Part shown: positions 1 through 8,997 of the stretch, piece by piece
How positions within the stretch are numbered: position 1 is the stretch's first letter
How the letters are laid out: every line of letters begins with the position of its first letter
DNA from: Acidovorax sp. DW039
GTDB lineage: Bacteria; Pseudomonadota; Gammaproteobacteria; Burkholderiales; Burkholderiaceae_C
DNA: 64,000 nucleotides
Reading direction: 5' to 3'
Assembly: GCF_037101375.1 (NCBI RefSeq)
Contig: NZ_AP029020.1
Location: 62,001 to 126,000 of the forward strand
The notes under the pieces: model-generated
Told to the model about the DNA's origin: nothing
The model's input: only the letters and a program-made list of their open reading frames with translations
Database searches by the model: none
Translations under genes and position numbers: made by a program

Positions 1-458
1 GCTGTGAGCGGATCGTCGCCTATCGCTTCGGCGATCGACTCGACGGTGATGCCAAAGTCGATGCGGGCGCGCTCACCCACGGCCTCGCGCAGGATGCGCA
101 CCAGCTCGGTACGGCGCAGCGTGATCCAGTCCATCTCCTTGAGCAGCTTGCGGTAGTCCACGCTGAGGAGGTCGCGGCCGCGCCGGTCACGATAGGTGTG
201 CGTGCCCATGTCGGGATAGGCGGCGGCGCGCAGCGCGTCCACCAAGCCCATGCGGCGGATGGTGCCCAGGCCAGGGCCCGAGATACCCATCATGTGTCCT
301 CCATCGCGCAGGTGGTGCGCGCGCTCAAGCACGCGGATAGACCAGCCAATATGGGTGAGCCACCATGCGGCCGCCAGGCCGGCAATGCCGGCGCCGACGA
401 TCAGGGCGTGGGGTGCATGAGGAGAGGAATCGATAGGAGAAGAAGTCGTCGAATGCAT
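1..458 (-). CDS. FAD-dependent monooxygenase, N-terminal part (runs off window)
   Basis: Reading leftward from an ATG at 458, 152 residues are visible before the window edge. An N-terminal nucleotide-binding motif GAGIAGLAAAWWL at about residues 21-33 follows a hydrophobic strand, as in PHBH-type flavoprotein hydroxylases. A later ERA..LRDGG segment fits the end of the second strand. The C-terminal substrate and catalytic parts lie outside the window, so the substrate is unknown. It starts 20 bp after the MFS gene and follows the siderophore receptor in the same direction, so it is probably the third gene of a siderophore uptake operon. A role in modifying or releasing the imported chelate is inference. 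Confidence 0.85.
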   Translation of the reverse strand, partial: MHSTTSSPIDSSPHAPHALIVGAGIAGLAAAWWLTHIGWSIRVLERAHHLRDGGHMMGISGPGLGTIRRMGLVDALRAAAYPDMGTHTYRDRRGRDLLSVDYRKLLKEMDWITLRRTELVRILREAVGERARIDFGITVESIAEAIGDDPLT

Positions 459-477
459 GGGGAGTTCTGGAAAACGT

Positions 478-1755
478 TCAAGGAAATGCGGTGCGCGGAG
501 ACGACGCAGGGGGCTGCAGCATGTTGTTGCCCCACTGGCCTCGGCGGCGCAGGGCGCGCGGCAGGGTCAGCGCTAACACGCCGCAGCTCATCGCCAGACC
601 AAAGCAGATGCCATAGCCGGCATGGCCCGCCAGCCAGCCGCCAGCCACCCCGGCCGCCATGGCGACGGCCGCTTCGGTGCACTGCAGCAGCGTGAAGTCG
701 AGCCCGGGCTGGCGCGGACTGGTTAGCCCCATGAGCCAGGCATAGCGCGTGACGAAGCCGCACGCCATGGCGACGAGCAGCGCGGCGCTGGCGGTGATCA
801 GCAGAGGTAATGCAGGCTGCAGTAGCGCGCAGGCCGCCAGCGAGGAGAGCGCCACGGCTTCCAGCGTCAGGGCGGCATGCAAGGCCCGCCAGGCACCCAG
901 CCGTTGCACCAGAAGGCCACCTGCCAGCGTGCCGACCAGCCCGGCGCAGAGTCCGCCCACGCCCCAGAGCGTTGCCAGTTGGGGCATGTGCACGCCCTGG
1001 TCAATCAGCCAGGGGCCGAGCATGCCCAGGCTCAGGCGAACGCCCAGACCCATCCCCACCACCAGCAACAGGCCATAGCACATGGCCGGACGTTGCCAGG
1101 CATCGCGCCACGTGGCCCGGTGCGATGGCGGGTTGAGGGTGGACGCGGGCCGGGGCGGCTCCTGCAGGCGCCACAGAGGTGCGGTGCAGGTCAGCGTCAG
1201 AACCGCCATCGCCGCCGAGGCGACGGTCCAGCCGAAGCGCTGGTGCAGCAACAGAAAGGCGCTGCCGCCGAGCGCGATGCCGGCATAGCTACCGCCCACC
1301 TGCGCCACGTTGCCCCAGCCGCGCTGCCCTGACGCCAACTGGTCGATGGCGAATCCATCGGCGGCTATGTCCACAGTGGCGGTTGCCAACGCTGCTACAC
1401 CGAGCAGCGCGATAGTCGGGGTGAGCTTCGCGCCCAGCAGCGCCAACGCTGCGAGTATGGCGATCACGACCGTCTGGCCCCCCAGAATGATGGGGCGTGA
1501 GCGCCGCTGGCGCGATGCCGTGGGCAAACGCCAGCGCTCAATCCAGGGAGCCCACAGGCCTTTGAGCGCCCACGGTAAGAGTGCGAGAAAGGCGAGTCCG
1601 GTGATCTGCAGCGAGGCCCCGGCGTTCCGCAGCACGGCTGGCAGTGCCTGGGTGGCCAGCCCAGTGACCAGGCTCTGTACTGTGTAGATGCCTGCCAACG
1701 CCACGCAAAGCCCGAACACGCCGGGCGCGCCCGGCACCTGGCGCTCAGTAGTCAT
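478..1755 (-). CDS. MFS permease, probably siderophore-related
   Basis: The gene encodes 425 residues of a very hydrophobic protein with about 12 predicted membrane segments and a short charged linker near the middle (about residues 195-215), as in the major facilitator superfamily. It overlaps the 3' end of the TonB receptor gene by 11 bp and is followed 20 bp later by a flavoprotein gene, which suggests translational coupling. Single MFS permeases downstream of a TonB receptor are known for siderophore import (RhtX/FptX type), and that is the most likely role at the inner membrane. Because the receptor upstream is broken by a prophage, normal transcription from the Fur-box promoter no longer reaches this gene. 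Confidence 0.8.
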   Translation of the reverse strand: MTTERQVPGAPGVFGLCVALAGIYTVQSLVTGLATQALPAVLRNAGASLQITGLAFLALLPWALKGLWAPWIERWRLPTASRQRRSRPIILGGQTVVIAILAALALLGAKLTPTIALLGVAALATATVDIAADGFAIDQLASGQRGWGNVAQVGGSYAGIALGGSAFLLLHQRFGWTVASAAMAVLTLTCTAPLWRLQEPPRPASTLNPPSHRATWRDAWQRPAMCYGLLLVVGMGLGVRLSLGMLGPWLIDQGVHMPQLATLWGVGGLCAGLVGTLAGGLLVQRLGAWRALHAALTLEAVALSSLAACALLQPALPLLITASAALLVAMACGFVTRYAWLMGLTSPRQPGLDFTLLQCTEAAVAMAAGVAGGWLAGHAGYGICFGLAMSCGVLALTLPRALRRRGQWGNNMLQPPASSPRTAFP

Positions 1756-3718
1756 ACGTGAGCATCACGCCGATCGTGCGTGGCAGGGCCACCTGGGCCA
1801 TGGACCCTACGGCGGCATTCGAGAAGCCATAGACCCGGTAGTCTTTGTCTGTTAGGTTGTGTACGTAGGTCGTGAGCTGCCACTGGCTGTTGATGGCCCA
1901 GTTTAGCGAGACATCCACTAGCGTGTAGCCGCTTTGGCGCAGCGTGTTGGCGGTGTCGAAATAGTGTGCGCCGGTGCGGCGCAGTGCCACCCGTGGGCGC
2001 ACTGTGCCCCATGCGGTAGCGATGCGGCCGGTCACGCCGAGAGCGTAACTCTGGCTGGGCGCAAAGGGCACATCGTTGCCGGTGCATGCGGCGCAAGACG
2101 AAGGATCGTCGTAGCTGCGGAACGTGGCCTTGTTGAATTGGGCCGAGGCGTCCAAGCTCCAAGCGGTGCTCACCTCCCAGCGGGCATCGAGTTCCAGTCC
2201 ACGCGAGCGGGTGTTGCCCACGTTGCGCAGGCTTTGGTAGCCCAGACTGTCACCGCGGTAGAGCTGCGCGTCCTGGATATCTACTTGGTAGAGGGCGGCG
2301 CCCAGCTCCAGCCCACTGCGCTTCCAGCGTGTGCCGAACTCGTAACTGGTGGAGCGCTCGCTCCCATACGCCCGGGCGTCTTGCGCACTCGATGGCGCCA
2401 GATTGAAGCCGGCGGGTTTGTACCCTTGGGACACCGTTACGTAGCTGCGCAATGCGGGTGTCCACTGGTAGGCTGCCCCGAGCTTACCCAAGGTCGTGCT
2501 GCCATCGGTGCGACCGCTGCCGCCGAAGCTGTCCATTCCGAAGGAGGCATTCAGGGCGGCTCCGGCAAAGTCGGTCGATGCCTTGTCGCGCGAGTGGCGC
2601 AGGCCGGCGCTCAGGTCGAGGGCGGACGTGGCGTGCCAGGTGACATCACCGTAGGCTGCGACCGAGGCACTGTCGTTGGTCGATGCGGACTGCAGCCCGA
2701 CCAGGCCGTAGGTGGGCAAGGAATTGGTGTAATCGCGGGCCTGGTGTATGGTCTGGCGATATAGGCCGAAGACGCCATCCCAGGCGCGGGTGCTGCGCTC
2801 CCCGGCTCCCTGACCGCGGGTGGCCAGGCGAATCTCCTGCACGTTCTGGCGCCAGCGCTCAGGCTGCTGGCTGTCATACGGGCCGATGGGATAACGCCGG
2901 GCGATGTCAGCGTCCTGCCAGGCGGTTATGGCGGACAGTCGCCATTCGCCCAGGTCGTATTGCGCGGTGAGGGATTGGTGGGTACCGCAGCGGCGCTGCT
3001 GGAAGCTGCTGAGCTCCGTGGGCATGCCGGTCATCACATAGGCCTGGCGGCGCCCGATGTCGTCCCAGGGCACGTAGGCATCCTGGCTGGCGCGCGTGCA
3101 TTCGCGGCCCATGGCCAGCACCACTTCCCAAGGCTGGCCGCTGGGCGCCAGGCGCAGACGCGCCGTGCCCAGGGTGGAACGGGTTCCACCCAGATCGTCC
3201 GTGCCAGTGGCGGGGTTGTGCAGTGCGCCGGGTGCGTTGTCGCGCGACAGGGCTGCGGAGCCATACAGAAGGTCGGGCACCAACGCGCCGCTGGCCGAGC
3301 CTTCCACCCGGTAGCCCCCACGGCTGGAGAATCCGGTGCCCAGGTGCACACGCGCTTCGTTGCCGGGCTGCTGGGTGACCACGTTCAGCACGCCGCCCTG
3401 CGCGCTCTTGCCATACAGCGTGCCTTGCGGGCCCTTGAGCAGTTCCACCCGCTCTACGTCCTGCAGTGCCCGGATGGCGAAGATGGGCAGCTGGGGCACG
3501 CCATCCACATAGACCGTGAGCGCTGGGTTGTAGAAATCCTGCGCAGACGATACCCCGCGCACGCTGATGATGGGAAACAGGAACGAAGCGCTTTCGGAGA
3601 TCTGCACACCTGGCAGAACGCGCTGCAGATCCTGCGTGGTGGCGACCTGCGCATCGTCGAGCTGCTGGCGATCACGCACGACGACGGAGGCGTTGATGCT
3701 CTCCAGGCTTTGCTCGCG
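1745..3718 (-). pseudogene. TonB-dependent siderophore receptor, C-terminal part (gene split by prophage)
   Basis: This is about 657 codons of an outer-membrane receptor: plug domain from QSLESINASVVV onward (RVELLKGPQGTLYGKSAQGG is the conserved plug motif), then a long beta-barrel ending in the aromatic LTYDY, a typical outer-membrane C-terminus. The open frame continues to 3880, but the first ~54 codons are prophage DNA and lack a signal peptide. The missing start (signal peptide and TonB box) lies at 13575-13732. Joining the two parts and counting the 5-bp TCGCG duplication once gives 2127 nt, exactly 709 codons with the stop, and reads ITAEARREQSLES across the joint, as expected for this family. 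The gene is therefore almost certainly inactive. Confidence 0.92.
3714..3718. repeat. Left target-site duplication (TCGCG) of the prophage
   Basis: TCGCG here and at 13575-13579 flank the inserted prophage. Five-base duplications are usual for Mu-type transposition. The copy lies in frame in the receptor gene (CGC GA on the coding strand). Confidence 0.75.
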
Positions 3719-3942
3719 TTTGCCTGCTGTGTGAATGGAGTTGAGAAAACAAAACCAAAGTGGGCGCGAAAAATCGAAATTTTGCGGGCCTACACGGAAT
3801 TTATGGGAACACAGCGTTGCAACTGGATTGCAACCCTTGGAATTGCTCAAAGGAGAGCTATGAGCAGTGCCATTAGTCAATCGTGACGGCTAGCCTCAAA
3901 ACGAGACCATCGAGCAGTCAAGTGTGTATGGGTGGCTTATTG

Positions 3943-4698
3943 TCACAGGGGACATTTCGAGAAATCGCGGGCAAAGACGTATTTCTTCCGAGATGCGATC
4001 GCATAGCGGTTGATCTCTGCCACTTCATCAAGAGAGAGGATATCGTTGTCGCTCTGAGAGACAAGACATATCGTCGGAGTCAGAGGAACTATCCTGACGT
4101 TTGAAAAGTTGTCAGGGACAATGAATTCACCTTCGCCTGCTTTGAGAATACCCCAACGGGCATCAGTCAATTGATCCCTAACAATGGCGAGATTCGTCTG
4201 GATGTTTGCTCCAGCCAAGTTTCGCCCTGGAATCGTCAGATCGGGGCGTATGAAGGCGATGTGATGCTTTTCCAGTAGCTCCTGTTGGTCCTTGGTGAGA
4301 TTTCGCTCGGGAGTGATGTTCCCTTTAATTGGTTGATCTGCAATGGGTTGGGACTTTCGGTGCGCACGAATATTCCAGAGCGCGAAGAAATCATTGACTA
4401 TAGGCTTCTCAAAGAAGCCCACATGTTTAACCCGCCCATCAATGATGGCCTCCGCCAAAGATTGAAATGCATCTTCGATCTCTCTCATGTACCCTTGCTC
4501 TGCTCGCTCATCCCACGCACGCATAGCACAAAAGAGTTCATCTTCTGGCTTTAGGCGAAATTGCTTTTTGCTCGAGGTGTAAGAGACGCATACGCGCCCA
4601 TCTCTGCCGACAAATCGAGCGATAGAGGCTCGTGGGAATGTGTGCTGCTTCACGACGAGGCGATGGGGGTTTCCCTTTTGAGTTTCTTCAAATGTCAT
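3943..4698 (-). CDS. DUF4238-like hypothetical protein (prophage left-end cargo)
   Basis: A 251-residue soluble protein. The early segment KQHTFPRASIARF resembles the QH.vPr..L..F signature of DUF4238 proteins, which I recall as uncharacterised and often found in mobile DNA. No signal peptide or membrane segment is seen. I chose the ATG at 4698; an upstream TTG at 4725 is possible. By eye the gene is less GC-rich than the phage tail genes, consistent with cargo acquired separately. It ends about 225 bp inside the left end of the prophage and is divergent from the next gene, with a 108-bp shared promoter region. Function unknown; a defence role is only inferred from its position. Confidence 0.7.
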   Translation of the reverse strand: MTFEETQKGNPHRLVVKQHTFPRASIARFVGRDGRVCVSYTSSKKQFRLKPEDELFCAMRAWDERAEQGYMREIEDAFQSLAEAIIDGRVKHVGFFEKPIVNDFFALWNIRAHRKSQPIADQPIKGNITPERNLTKDQQELLEKHHIAFIRPDLTIPGRNLAGANIQTNLAIVRDQLTDARWGILKAGEGEFIVPDNFSNVRIVPLTPTICLVSQSDNDILSLDEVAEINRYAIASRKKYVFARDFSKCPL

Positions 4699-4806
4699 GG
4701 TCAAACAAAAGCCCTGCACATACAAGAAAGGTACCTCAACACATAGAGGGTGACAGCATCTTTACATGCTCACAGCTTATAGAAACTCAGACTAAAAGAG
4801 GACGCA

Positions 4807-5556
4807 ATGAACATCAGTGCAGGAACTGATACAGCCAAAAGTCCGAGATGGAGCGTTGAATTGACGAAGGAACTGGTTACCGAGGTGTTCGGTAAGGAAC
4901 AGTGGGCGAAGGCATTCCCGAGCGTCAGGGCCGTGACTGATAGGCCAGCCTTCTGTGGATATCACTACCATGAAGCCTTAGACATGATGAACAAGTACGT
5001 CAACTCAAATATGAAGGACGTTGGCTTATTCAGTATTTTCGGGAACAGTGACGAATTCAATGAGCTGATGCTGCAAATCAGTGCGAATGTAGTTGCATTC
5101 GTACAGAGTCTTCATGCGTTAACGGATTGCTGCTCCCACATGCTTTATCACACCCTAGCGCTTGAAAAGCATCCCAGCCCGCTAAAAGAGCGTGATATCA
5201 ATGCCGCGCAGGTACTCAAGCGTTTGAAGCCGAATAGCAATACAGAGGATCTTGAGCATGGCAAGCTCTATACGTTGTTCAAGCAGATGACTACTGGCGA
5301 GGACTATCGATACCTGTGTGCGCTAAGCAACACGTTAAAGCACCGTAGCATGATTCTCCCGCAACTGAATCAGGACACTACCGGCACGCGGCAAGAGAAG
5401 TGGATTCTCTTCCTTGAACCATTCAAATACATGGGAAGTTCATTTGACAGAACAAATGTTCGCGAGTTCATGCGAAAGGAGCACGACCGAATTCAACCTT
5501 TGACGGTAGACATCGGTGTACAAATGAACGAAACTTTAAAGAGGCTCCGGCGTTGA
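4807..5556 (+). CDS. Hypothetical all-alpha protein, possibly HEPN-like (prophage cargo)
   Basis: A 249-residue protein with an ATG after a purine-rich AGAGGACGCA leader. It appears mostly helical. Its centre holds ALSNTLKHRSMI; the N..LKHR pattern recalls HEPN-type RNase-like proteins (Rx4-6H-type signature), but the match is loose. Codon use is less GC-biased than in the phage genes. It is divergent from the DUF4238-like gene and sits between the left end of the prophage and mor, a place where Mu-like phages often carry accessory genes. The two could act together, but nothing in the sequence proves it. Confidence 0.65.
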   Translation: MNISAGTDTAKSPRWSVELTKELVTEVFGKEQWAKAFPSVRAVTDRPAFCGYHYHEALDMMNKYVNSNMKDVGLFSIFGNSDEFNELMLQISANVVAFVQSLHALTDCCSHMLYHTLALEKHPSPLKERDINAAQVLKRLKPNSNTEDLEHGKLYTLFKQMTTGEDYRYLCALSNTLKHRSMILPQLNQDTTGTRQEKWILFLEPFKYMGSSFDRTNVREFMRKEHDRIQPLTVDIGVQMNETLKRLRR

Positions 5557-5587
5557 TGCGACGCCTGATCTAACGGCAATCTTGCTA

Positions 5588-5971
5588 TCAGCTAACGTTC
5601 AGCAGGTCCATCTGCCCCGCATCATCCGCTGCCCTGTTCTGAGCCTTGATCTTGTCCCGGATGCGCTGAATCAGCTTGCCCATCCCGCGTGGGGTCATGC
5701 CATAGGCTCGTGCCAGTTCGTCCTTGTTGCGGCCGTTGAACTGGTCGTAAATCTCAAGTTCCTTCAGCGTGAGCTTGTACTGCACGTCCTTGGGGAATGA
5801 CACCACCTGCCCGGCCCAGTAGGTGCTCAGGTAGTCCACCACGGACGAGGCCGTCACTGACGCGGCATCGGGTGCCGTATCCATTTCCATCAACTGGCGC
5901 GCGATCACGTCCTGCAGCTCCTGCAGCAGCTCGTGACGCTTGAGCGTCATCCGCGAGAGTTCCTGACTCAC
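5588..5971 (-). CDS. mor: Mor-like transcription activator
   Basis: A 127-residue protein similar to the Mor/C activators of phage Mu. It has an N-terminal helical dimerisation part and a C-terminal helix-turn-helix around KLTLKELEIYDQFNGRNKDE followed by LARAYGMT. In Mu, Mor turns on the middle promoter. Here it is the last gene of the leftward early cluster and overlaps the gp16-like gene by 4 bp (ATGA-type coupling). Length fits Mor (129 residues in Mu). Its target promoters may have been lost with the deleted parts of the phage. Confidence 0.85.
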   Translation of the reverse strand: MSQELSRMTLKRHELLQELQDVIARQLMEMDTAPDAASVTASSVVDYLSTYWAGQVVSFPKDVQYKLTLKELEIYDQFNGRNKDELARAYGMTPRGMGKLIQRIRDKIKAQNRAADDAGQMDLLNVS

Positions 5972-6630
5972 TCGTCGCTCTCCGCAGTGCGCAGCGGCTG
6001 CACAGCCGCCGACACTGAACGGCCCAGGATGGTCGTCAGGTCAGCCCAAGCGTTCCAATGCTTGTCAAAGCCAAGCTGCTGGTTCAAACAAGAATAAGCG
6101 CGGCTCAGTTGGGACAGGCTGCGCTCCTCCAGCGGCTGCTCCTGATGCAGTGCGAGCACCTCGTCGCACATGGTTTTCAGGTGGGCGGGCAGTGATCGCA
6201 TGGCCCACTTCTTCAGCGTCTCGATCAGCGCATCCAAGGCGGCAGGCCGCCCCCAGCGCAGGTCGTCTACCTTGGCGATGCGCTTCACATAGGCCGCCAG
6301 TGCGCGCTCCGATGGGTCACGCACCTCGCCCAAGACATGCAGAAAAAGCCACAAAGCCCGCACCTTGCTGACTTGCGGCCCCACGGTTTGTGAACGGTCA
6401 GCAGCCTTTGGACGGACCTTGAAGCCCTTGCCCTTGAAGTGTTCCAAAACCCGCTCCATCGCTGGAACATCCATCGTGGTGAGCGATTCGGACTTTCCAA
6501 CGGCGCGCAGGACGTCCCGGTATGCCAGCTCATCAAGGCCCGCCGTTCGTCCAAGCTCGCGCTTGGCCACATGGATCAGCTTGATCAATGTGGTTCTGCG
6601 GGCGTTGCCTGGTGTCTTGGTGGTTGTCAT
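5968..6630 (-). CDS. Mu gp16-family early protein
   Basis: A 220-residue protein counted from the ATG at 6630 (MTTTKTPGNARR). It contains the pattern of the Mu gp16 family (regulatory protein GemA, DUF1018): LIKLIHVAKRELG near the start, YRDVLRAVGK.SLTTMD at about 30-50, and a middle RALWLFLHVLGEV helix. Some reports link GemA-type proteins to host DNA topology and gene expression, but the role is not firm. The frame stays open upstream to 6726, but this would run into the preceding small gene. It lies in the expected order gam - small ORF - gp16 - mor. Confidence 0.8.
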   Translation of the reverse strand: MTTTKTPGNARRTTLIKLIHVAKRELGRTAGLDELAYRDVLRAVGKSESLTTMDVPAMERVLEHFKGKGFKVRPKAADRSQTVGPQVSKVRALWLFLHVLGEVRDPSERALAAYVKRIAKVDDLRWGRPAALDALIETLKKWAMRSLPAHLKTMCDEVLALHQEQPLEERSLSQLSRAYSCLNQQLGFDKHWNAWADLTTILGRSVSAAVQPLRTAESDE

Positions 6631-6691
6631 GTTGTGATGGGTATCAGGTGGCTTTCCAGAACCCCCGGCGGGGGCTCCAGAAAACCGGCTG

Positions 6692-6910
6692 TCAGTCTTG
6701 CGCCGCGCTTGGCGGTTTGGGCTCATGCCTGTCGCAGATGGCCGTGGCCGTCACCCGGAAGTCATACCGGCCACACTCCCAGCGCGGTCCTTCAGTGGGG
6801 GCCGCATGACCGGAAAACACCTCCGCGCCGTGCTTGCAGTTGCGGCAGCTCGGGCGTTGATTGGCAGTCTTGTAGCCAATAGCAGCTTGGCGCGATTGAA
6901 TGCTCCCCAT
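6692..6910 (-). CDS. Small cysteine-containing phage protein
   Basis: A 72-residue protein with four cysteines arranged C..C (SCRNCKHG), WECG and AICDRH, consistent with a small metal-binding fold. It starts 2 bp downstream of the gam stop and lies between gam and the gp16-like gene, all in the same direction, as part of the early operon. Small Cys-rich ORFs at this place are common in B3/BcepMu-type phages. Function unknown. Confidence 0.65.
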   Translation of the reverse strand: MGSIQSRQAAIGYKTANQRPSCRNCKHGAEVFSGHAAPTEGPRWECGRYDFRVTATAICDRHEPKPPSAAQD

Positions 6911-6912
6911 GG

Positions 6913-7440
6913 TCAGGCCTCCTCAACCTCGCGGGCGGCGGCTTTCAGCAGCGCATCCACCATCTTGTCAACCTCGCTGTCCACGGGCTTGACGACGCAT
7001 TTGTCGCCCGAGTCCGTTACCTTGACACCGATCTTTTTCAGATCGTTAGCGCACAGGTTGGACAGTGCATCCTTGACGGGCTCTTCCTTGGTGCGGATCA
7101 GCACATCCACTTGGTCAGGGAAGTGCTTCTTAATGCGCGCAACAACCGCGTCGGCGTCGTCAAAGCTGAGAGAACCTTTGGCCTTCGCGTAACCGACTTT
7201 GATGCCTGCCAGTACTTGCGTCTTGGGCTTCACGAAGCATTCAGGGTGCTCCTCAACCAGGGCGCGCAGCTTGGCCTCTGACTCTGCCGCTTTGGCCAGG
7301 GCGCGCTTGATGGAAGGCAGATGCTCGCGATTCAGAGCGGCTTGAGCATCTCGCAGGGCCGTCACACGCTCGCTCAACAATGAGCGGGCCTGCGAATGCA
7401 CCTCTGCGGCTTTGGTAATGGTGTCCAGTGCGGTAGACAT
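6913..7440 (-). CDS. gam: Gam-like host-nuclease inhibitor / DNA end-binding protein
   Basis: A 175-residue protein from the ATG at 7440 (the frame is open to 7533). Mu Gam has 174 residues. Family features are long helices at about 1-65, then VKPKTQVLAGIKVGYAKAKG followed by a DADAVVARIKKHFPD helix and IRTKEEPVKDALSNL. Mu Gam binds double-strand ends like Ku and shields them from RecBCD. It is the best preserved functional module of this prophage and could still protect DNA ends if transcribed, but the early promoter region upstream is deleted. Confidence 0.85.
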   Translation of the reverse strand: MSTALDTITKAAEVHSQARSLLSERVTALRDAQAALNREHLPSIKRALAKAAESEAKLRALVEEHPECFVKPKTQVLAGIKVGYAKAKGSLSFDDADAVVARIKKHFPDQVDVLIRTKEEPVKDALSNLCANDLKKIGVKVTDSGDKCVVKPVDSEVDKMVDALLKAAAREVEEA

Positions 7441-7450
7441 GGGTGACCTT

Positions 7451-7702
7451 TCAATGTTTGGTGGTGGCCGCAGGGCCGAGCTGGCCCAGGGCGATGGCTT
7501 CAACGGCCTTGAGCAGCACAGAGGGAACCTCATGCAGACGGCCTGTGTTTGCTGCGGCAGACAGGTAAGCGCTCAACATCGCATTCAGCGATATGTCGAC
7601 CAGCTCCTGCTGCCCACTGACGAACTCTTGGATGCCACGTGAAAGCACTTCCGTTCGGTTCAACAGCTCCTCGGTTGTCATGGAGACGAGACCTTTGTCC
7701 AT
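7451..7702 (-). CDS. Small hypothetical phage early protein
   Basis: 83 residues, largely helical, beginning MDKGLVSMTTEELL; an internal ATG at the second Met is possible. It stops 10 bp before the Gam start, in the same direction, so it is probably in the early operon. No domain recognised. Confidence 0.55.
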   Translation of the reverse strand: MDKGLVSMTTEELLNRTEVLSRGIQEFVSGQQELVDISLNAMLSAYLSAAANTGRLHEVPSVLLKAVEAIALGQLGPAATTKH

Positions 7703-7711
7703 GCGGCCTCC

Positions 7712-7924
7712 TCAGCAGCGGTAGCCACGGCTGGCGATACGCTGATAGTCCAACGCACCAGGCCGCAGAACCGGCGCAGGTTCAGGCCGGTACACCGGGC
7801 CATGCATCACGTTGATCTGCGGTGGCAGGGCCACGTTTGGCAGTTGCGCAGGTGCCTTCTTCGGCTTGTTGGGCGAGCCGATAGGACGGCCTCCGCGTTG
7901 CTCTCTGTGTTGAAGCTTGCTCAT
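7712..7924 (-). CDS. Small basic, proline-rich phage protein
   Basis: 70 residues, rich in Pro, Arg and Lys (GRPIGSPNKPKKAPAQLP near the start). It overlaps the preceding gene by 4 bp (stop/start ATGA at 7921-7924), which supports real translation. There is no known domain. Confidence 0.55.
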   Translation of the reverse strand: MSKLQHREQRGGRPIGSPNKPKKAPAQLPNVALPPQINVMHGPVYRPEPAPVLRPGALDYQRIASRGYRC

Positions 7925-8520
7925 TTGGGTTCACCTCCTTTTCTCTGGGCGATCTGTTCACGCATGGCGCGCACTGTGGGGCTCATGCCTCCACGGGCAG
8001 GTGCAGGCGCTGCAGGCCGGGGCACTGGCGTCGGGGCTTGGACTAGGTCGGCCACGCTGGCCGGGCCATTGACACCGGCCGCACGCGGGCCGGTGCGCAG
8101 CTCGTGCTCCCGCTGCGCCTCGGCATCGGCTTCCTTCTTGTTGGTCATGCCCGAAAGAATGGCGAACAGGTACGAATGCCCCGTGAGCGGTAGCGTCAGG
8201 CGCTCCATGGCGCGGGCCGTCAGCATCTGCTCGATAGCCGCCGCCCAGTTCGCCAGCGGGGCCTCCCAGTCGCGGCCCTTGTAGTGGATGGACCTGGCCT
8301 CCAAGCCAGGCAGCAGCTGGGTGATCAGCTTCAGCTTCTTGGTGTTGGTCAGCCGCTGGCTGGGCGGCGTGAACAGCGTCAGGTACTGCAGCACCAGGCT
8401 GGACAGCGGCACGCTGATGGCGACAAGCCGGTCAAACGTCTTGTCTGACTCCAGCCGTCCCAGAATCTGCTCAAAGGTCAGCTCAGCGCTGCACACCGGG
8501 CAGGCGAGTTTCTCGGCCAT
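7921..8520 (-). CDS. Phage early-region hypothetical protein with an N-terminal CxxC
   Basis: About 199 residues from the ATG at 8520 (MAEKLACPVCSAELTFEQIL). The N-terminus has a CPVC zinc-knuckle-like pair; the middle is helical and the C-terminal third is a Pro/Ala-rich linker. The start overlaps the stop of an upstream remnant as TAATG, so the ATG is well supported, and I reject the longer open frame to 8658. Similar proteins sit between transposase B and gam in B3-like phages. Function unknown. Confidence 0.65.
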   Translation of the reverse strand: MAEKLACPVCSAELTFEQILGRLESDKTFDRLVAISVPLSSLVLQYLTLFTPPSQRLTNTKKLKLITQLLPGLEARSIHYKGRDWEAPLANWAAAIEQMLTARAMERLTLPLTGHSYLFAILSGMTNKKEADAEAQREHELRTGPRAAGVNGPASVADLVQAPTPVPRPAAPAPARGGMSPTVRAMREQIAQRKGGEPK

Positions 8521-8615
8521 TACCGCAGCCCCCCACACATGCGCTGGCCCAGCTCCATACCCTGCAGGTGCGCAGAGTCCAGCTCGGCCTGCCATTGCAA
8601 GGTGCGCGGGCTGTG
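8520..8615 (-). pseudogene. 3' end of a phage early gene, cut by an internal deletion
   Basis: The minus-strand frame ending at the TAA of 8520-8522 reads ...RTLQWQAELDSAHLQG and so on, a plausible C-terminus coupled by TAATG to the next gene. Upstream of about 8615 this frame becomes antisense to the tail/head genes, so the rest of the gene (and A, B and the repressor beyond it) has been deleted. The exact joint cannot be set by eye. Confidence 0.5.
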
Positions 8616-8649
8616 GCCGCGCGACCTGCAGCGCCTGGGCAAAACCGGG

Positions 8650-8997
8650 CCAGACCAAGCGCCCGAGGTCAACCTGGTAGAGCGCACCATCGGCCAGCGC
8701 AGCACGCTAGGCCCCCGCACTGTGAAGGTGCCCGAAGGCATAGACCCCGGCTTTGAATACGCCCCCGGCAGCACCCGCCTGCGCACCGCTATCCCGCCCG
8801 AGCGGCCTGAGCCGCCCGTGCCCGGCAGCGCTGGCGGCAACGGCCTGCCCAACCTGCGCCCGTCGCTTCCGCTACCCGCGCCCCGCGTTGTTGCGCCCGA
8901 GGCCTTGCTCCCCACCGGCCTGCCGCCCGAGGCGTATGTGCAGGCATTCCTGGAACGCTCACGCCGATTGAGGGCGATGAAGCAGACCAGGGCGTGA
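8650..8997 (+). pseudogene. C-terminal fragment of a phage head morphogenesis (Mu F-like) protein
   Basis: The plus frame from about 8650 (NLVERTIGQRSTLGPRTVKV, then PEGIDPGFEYAPG) resembles the C-terminal tail of Mu F-like minor head proteins, which commonly have EG..PGF.YNPG. The open frame extends up to 8539 only because it reads through the opposing early gene. The N-terminal two thirds are missing. The 3' part runs directly into the tail tube gene, where several head genes should lie, so a second deletion is implied near 8.93-8.97 kb. Confidence 0.5.

Noticed and set aside
1934..2764. 276-codon plus-strand frame inside the receptor
   Set aside because: Antisense shadow of a GC-rich gene with no domain and no ribosome-binding site.
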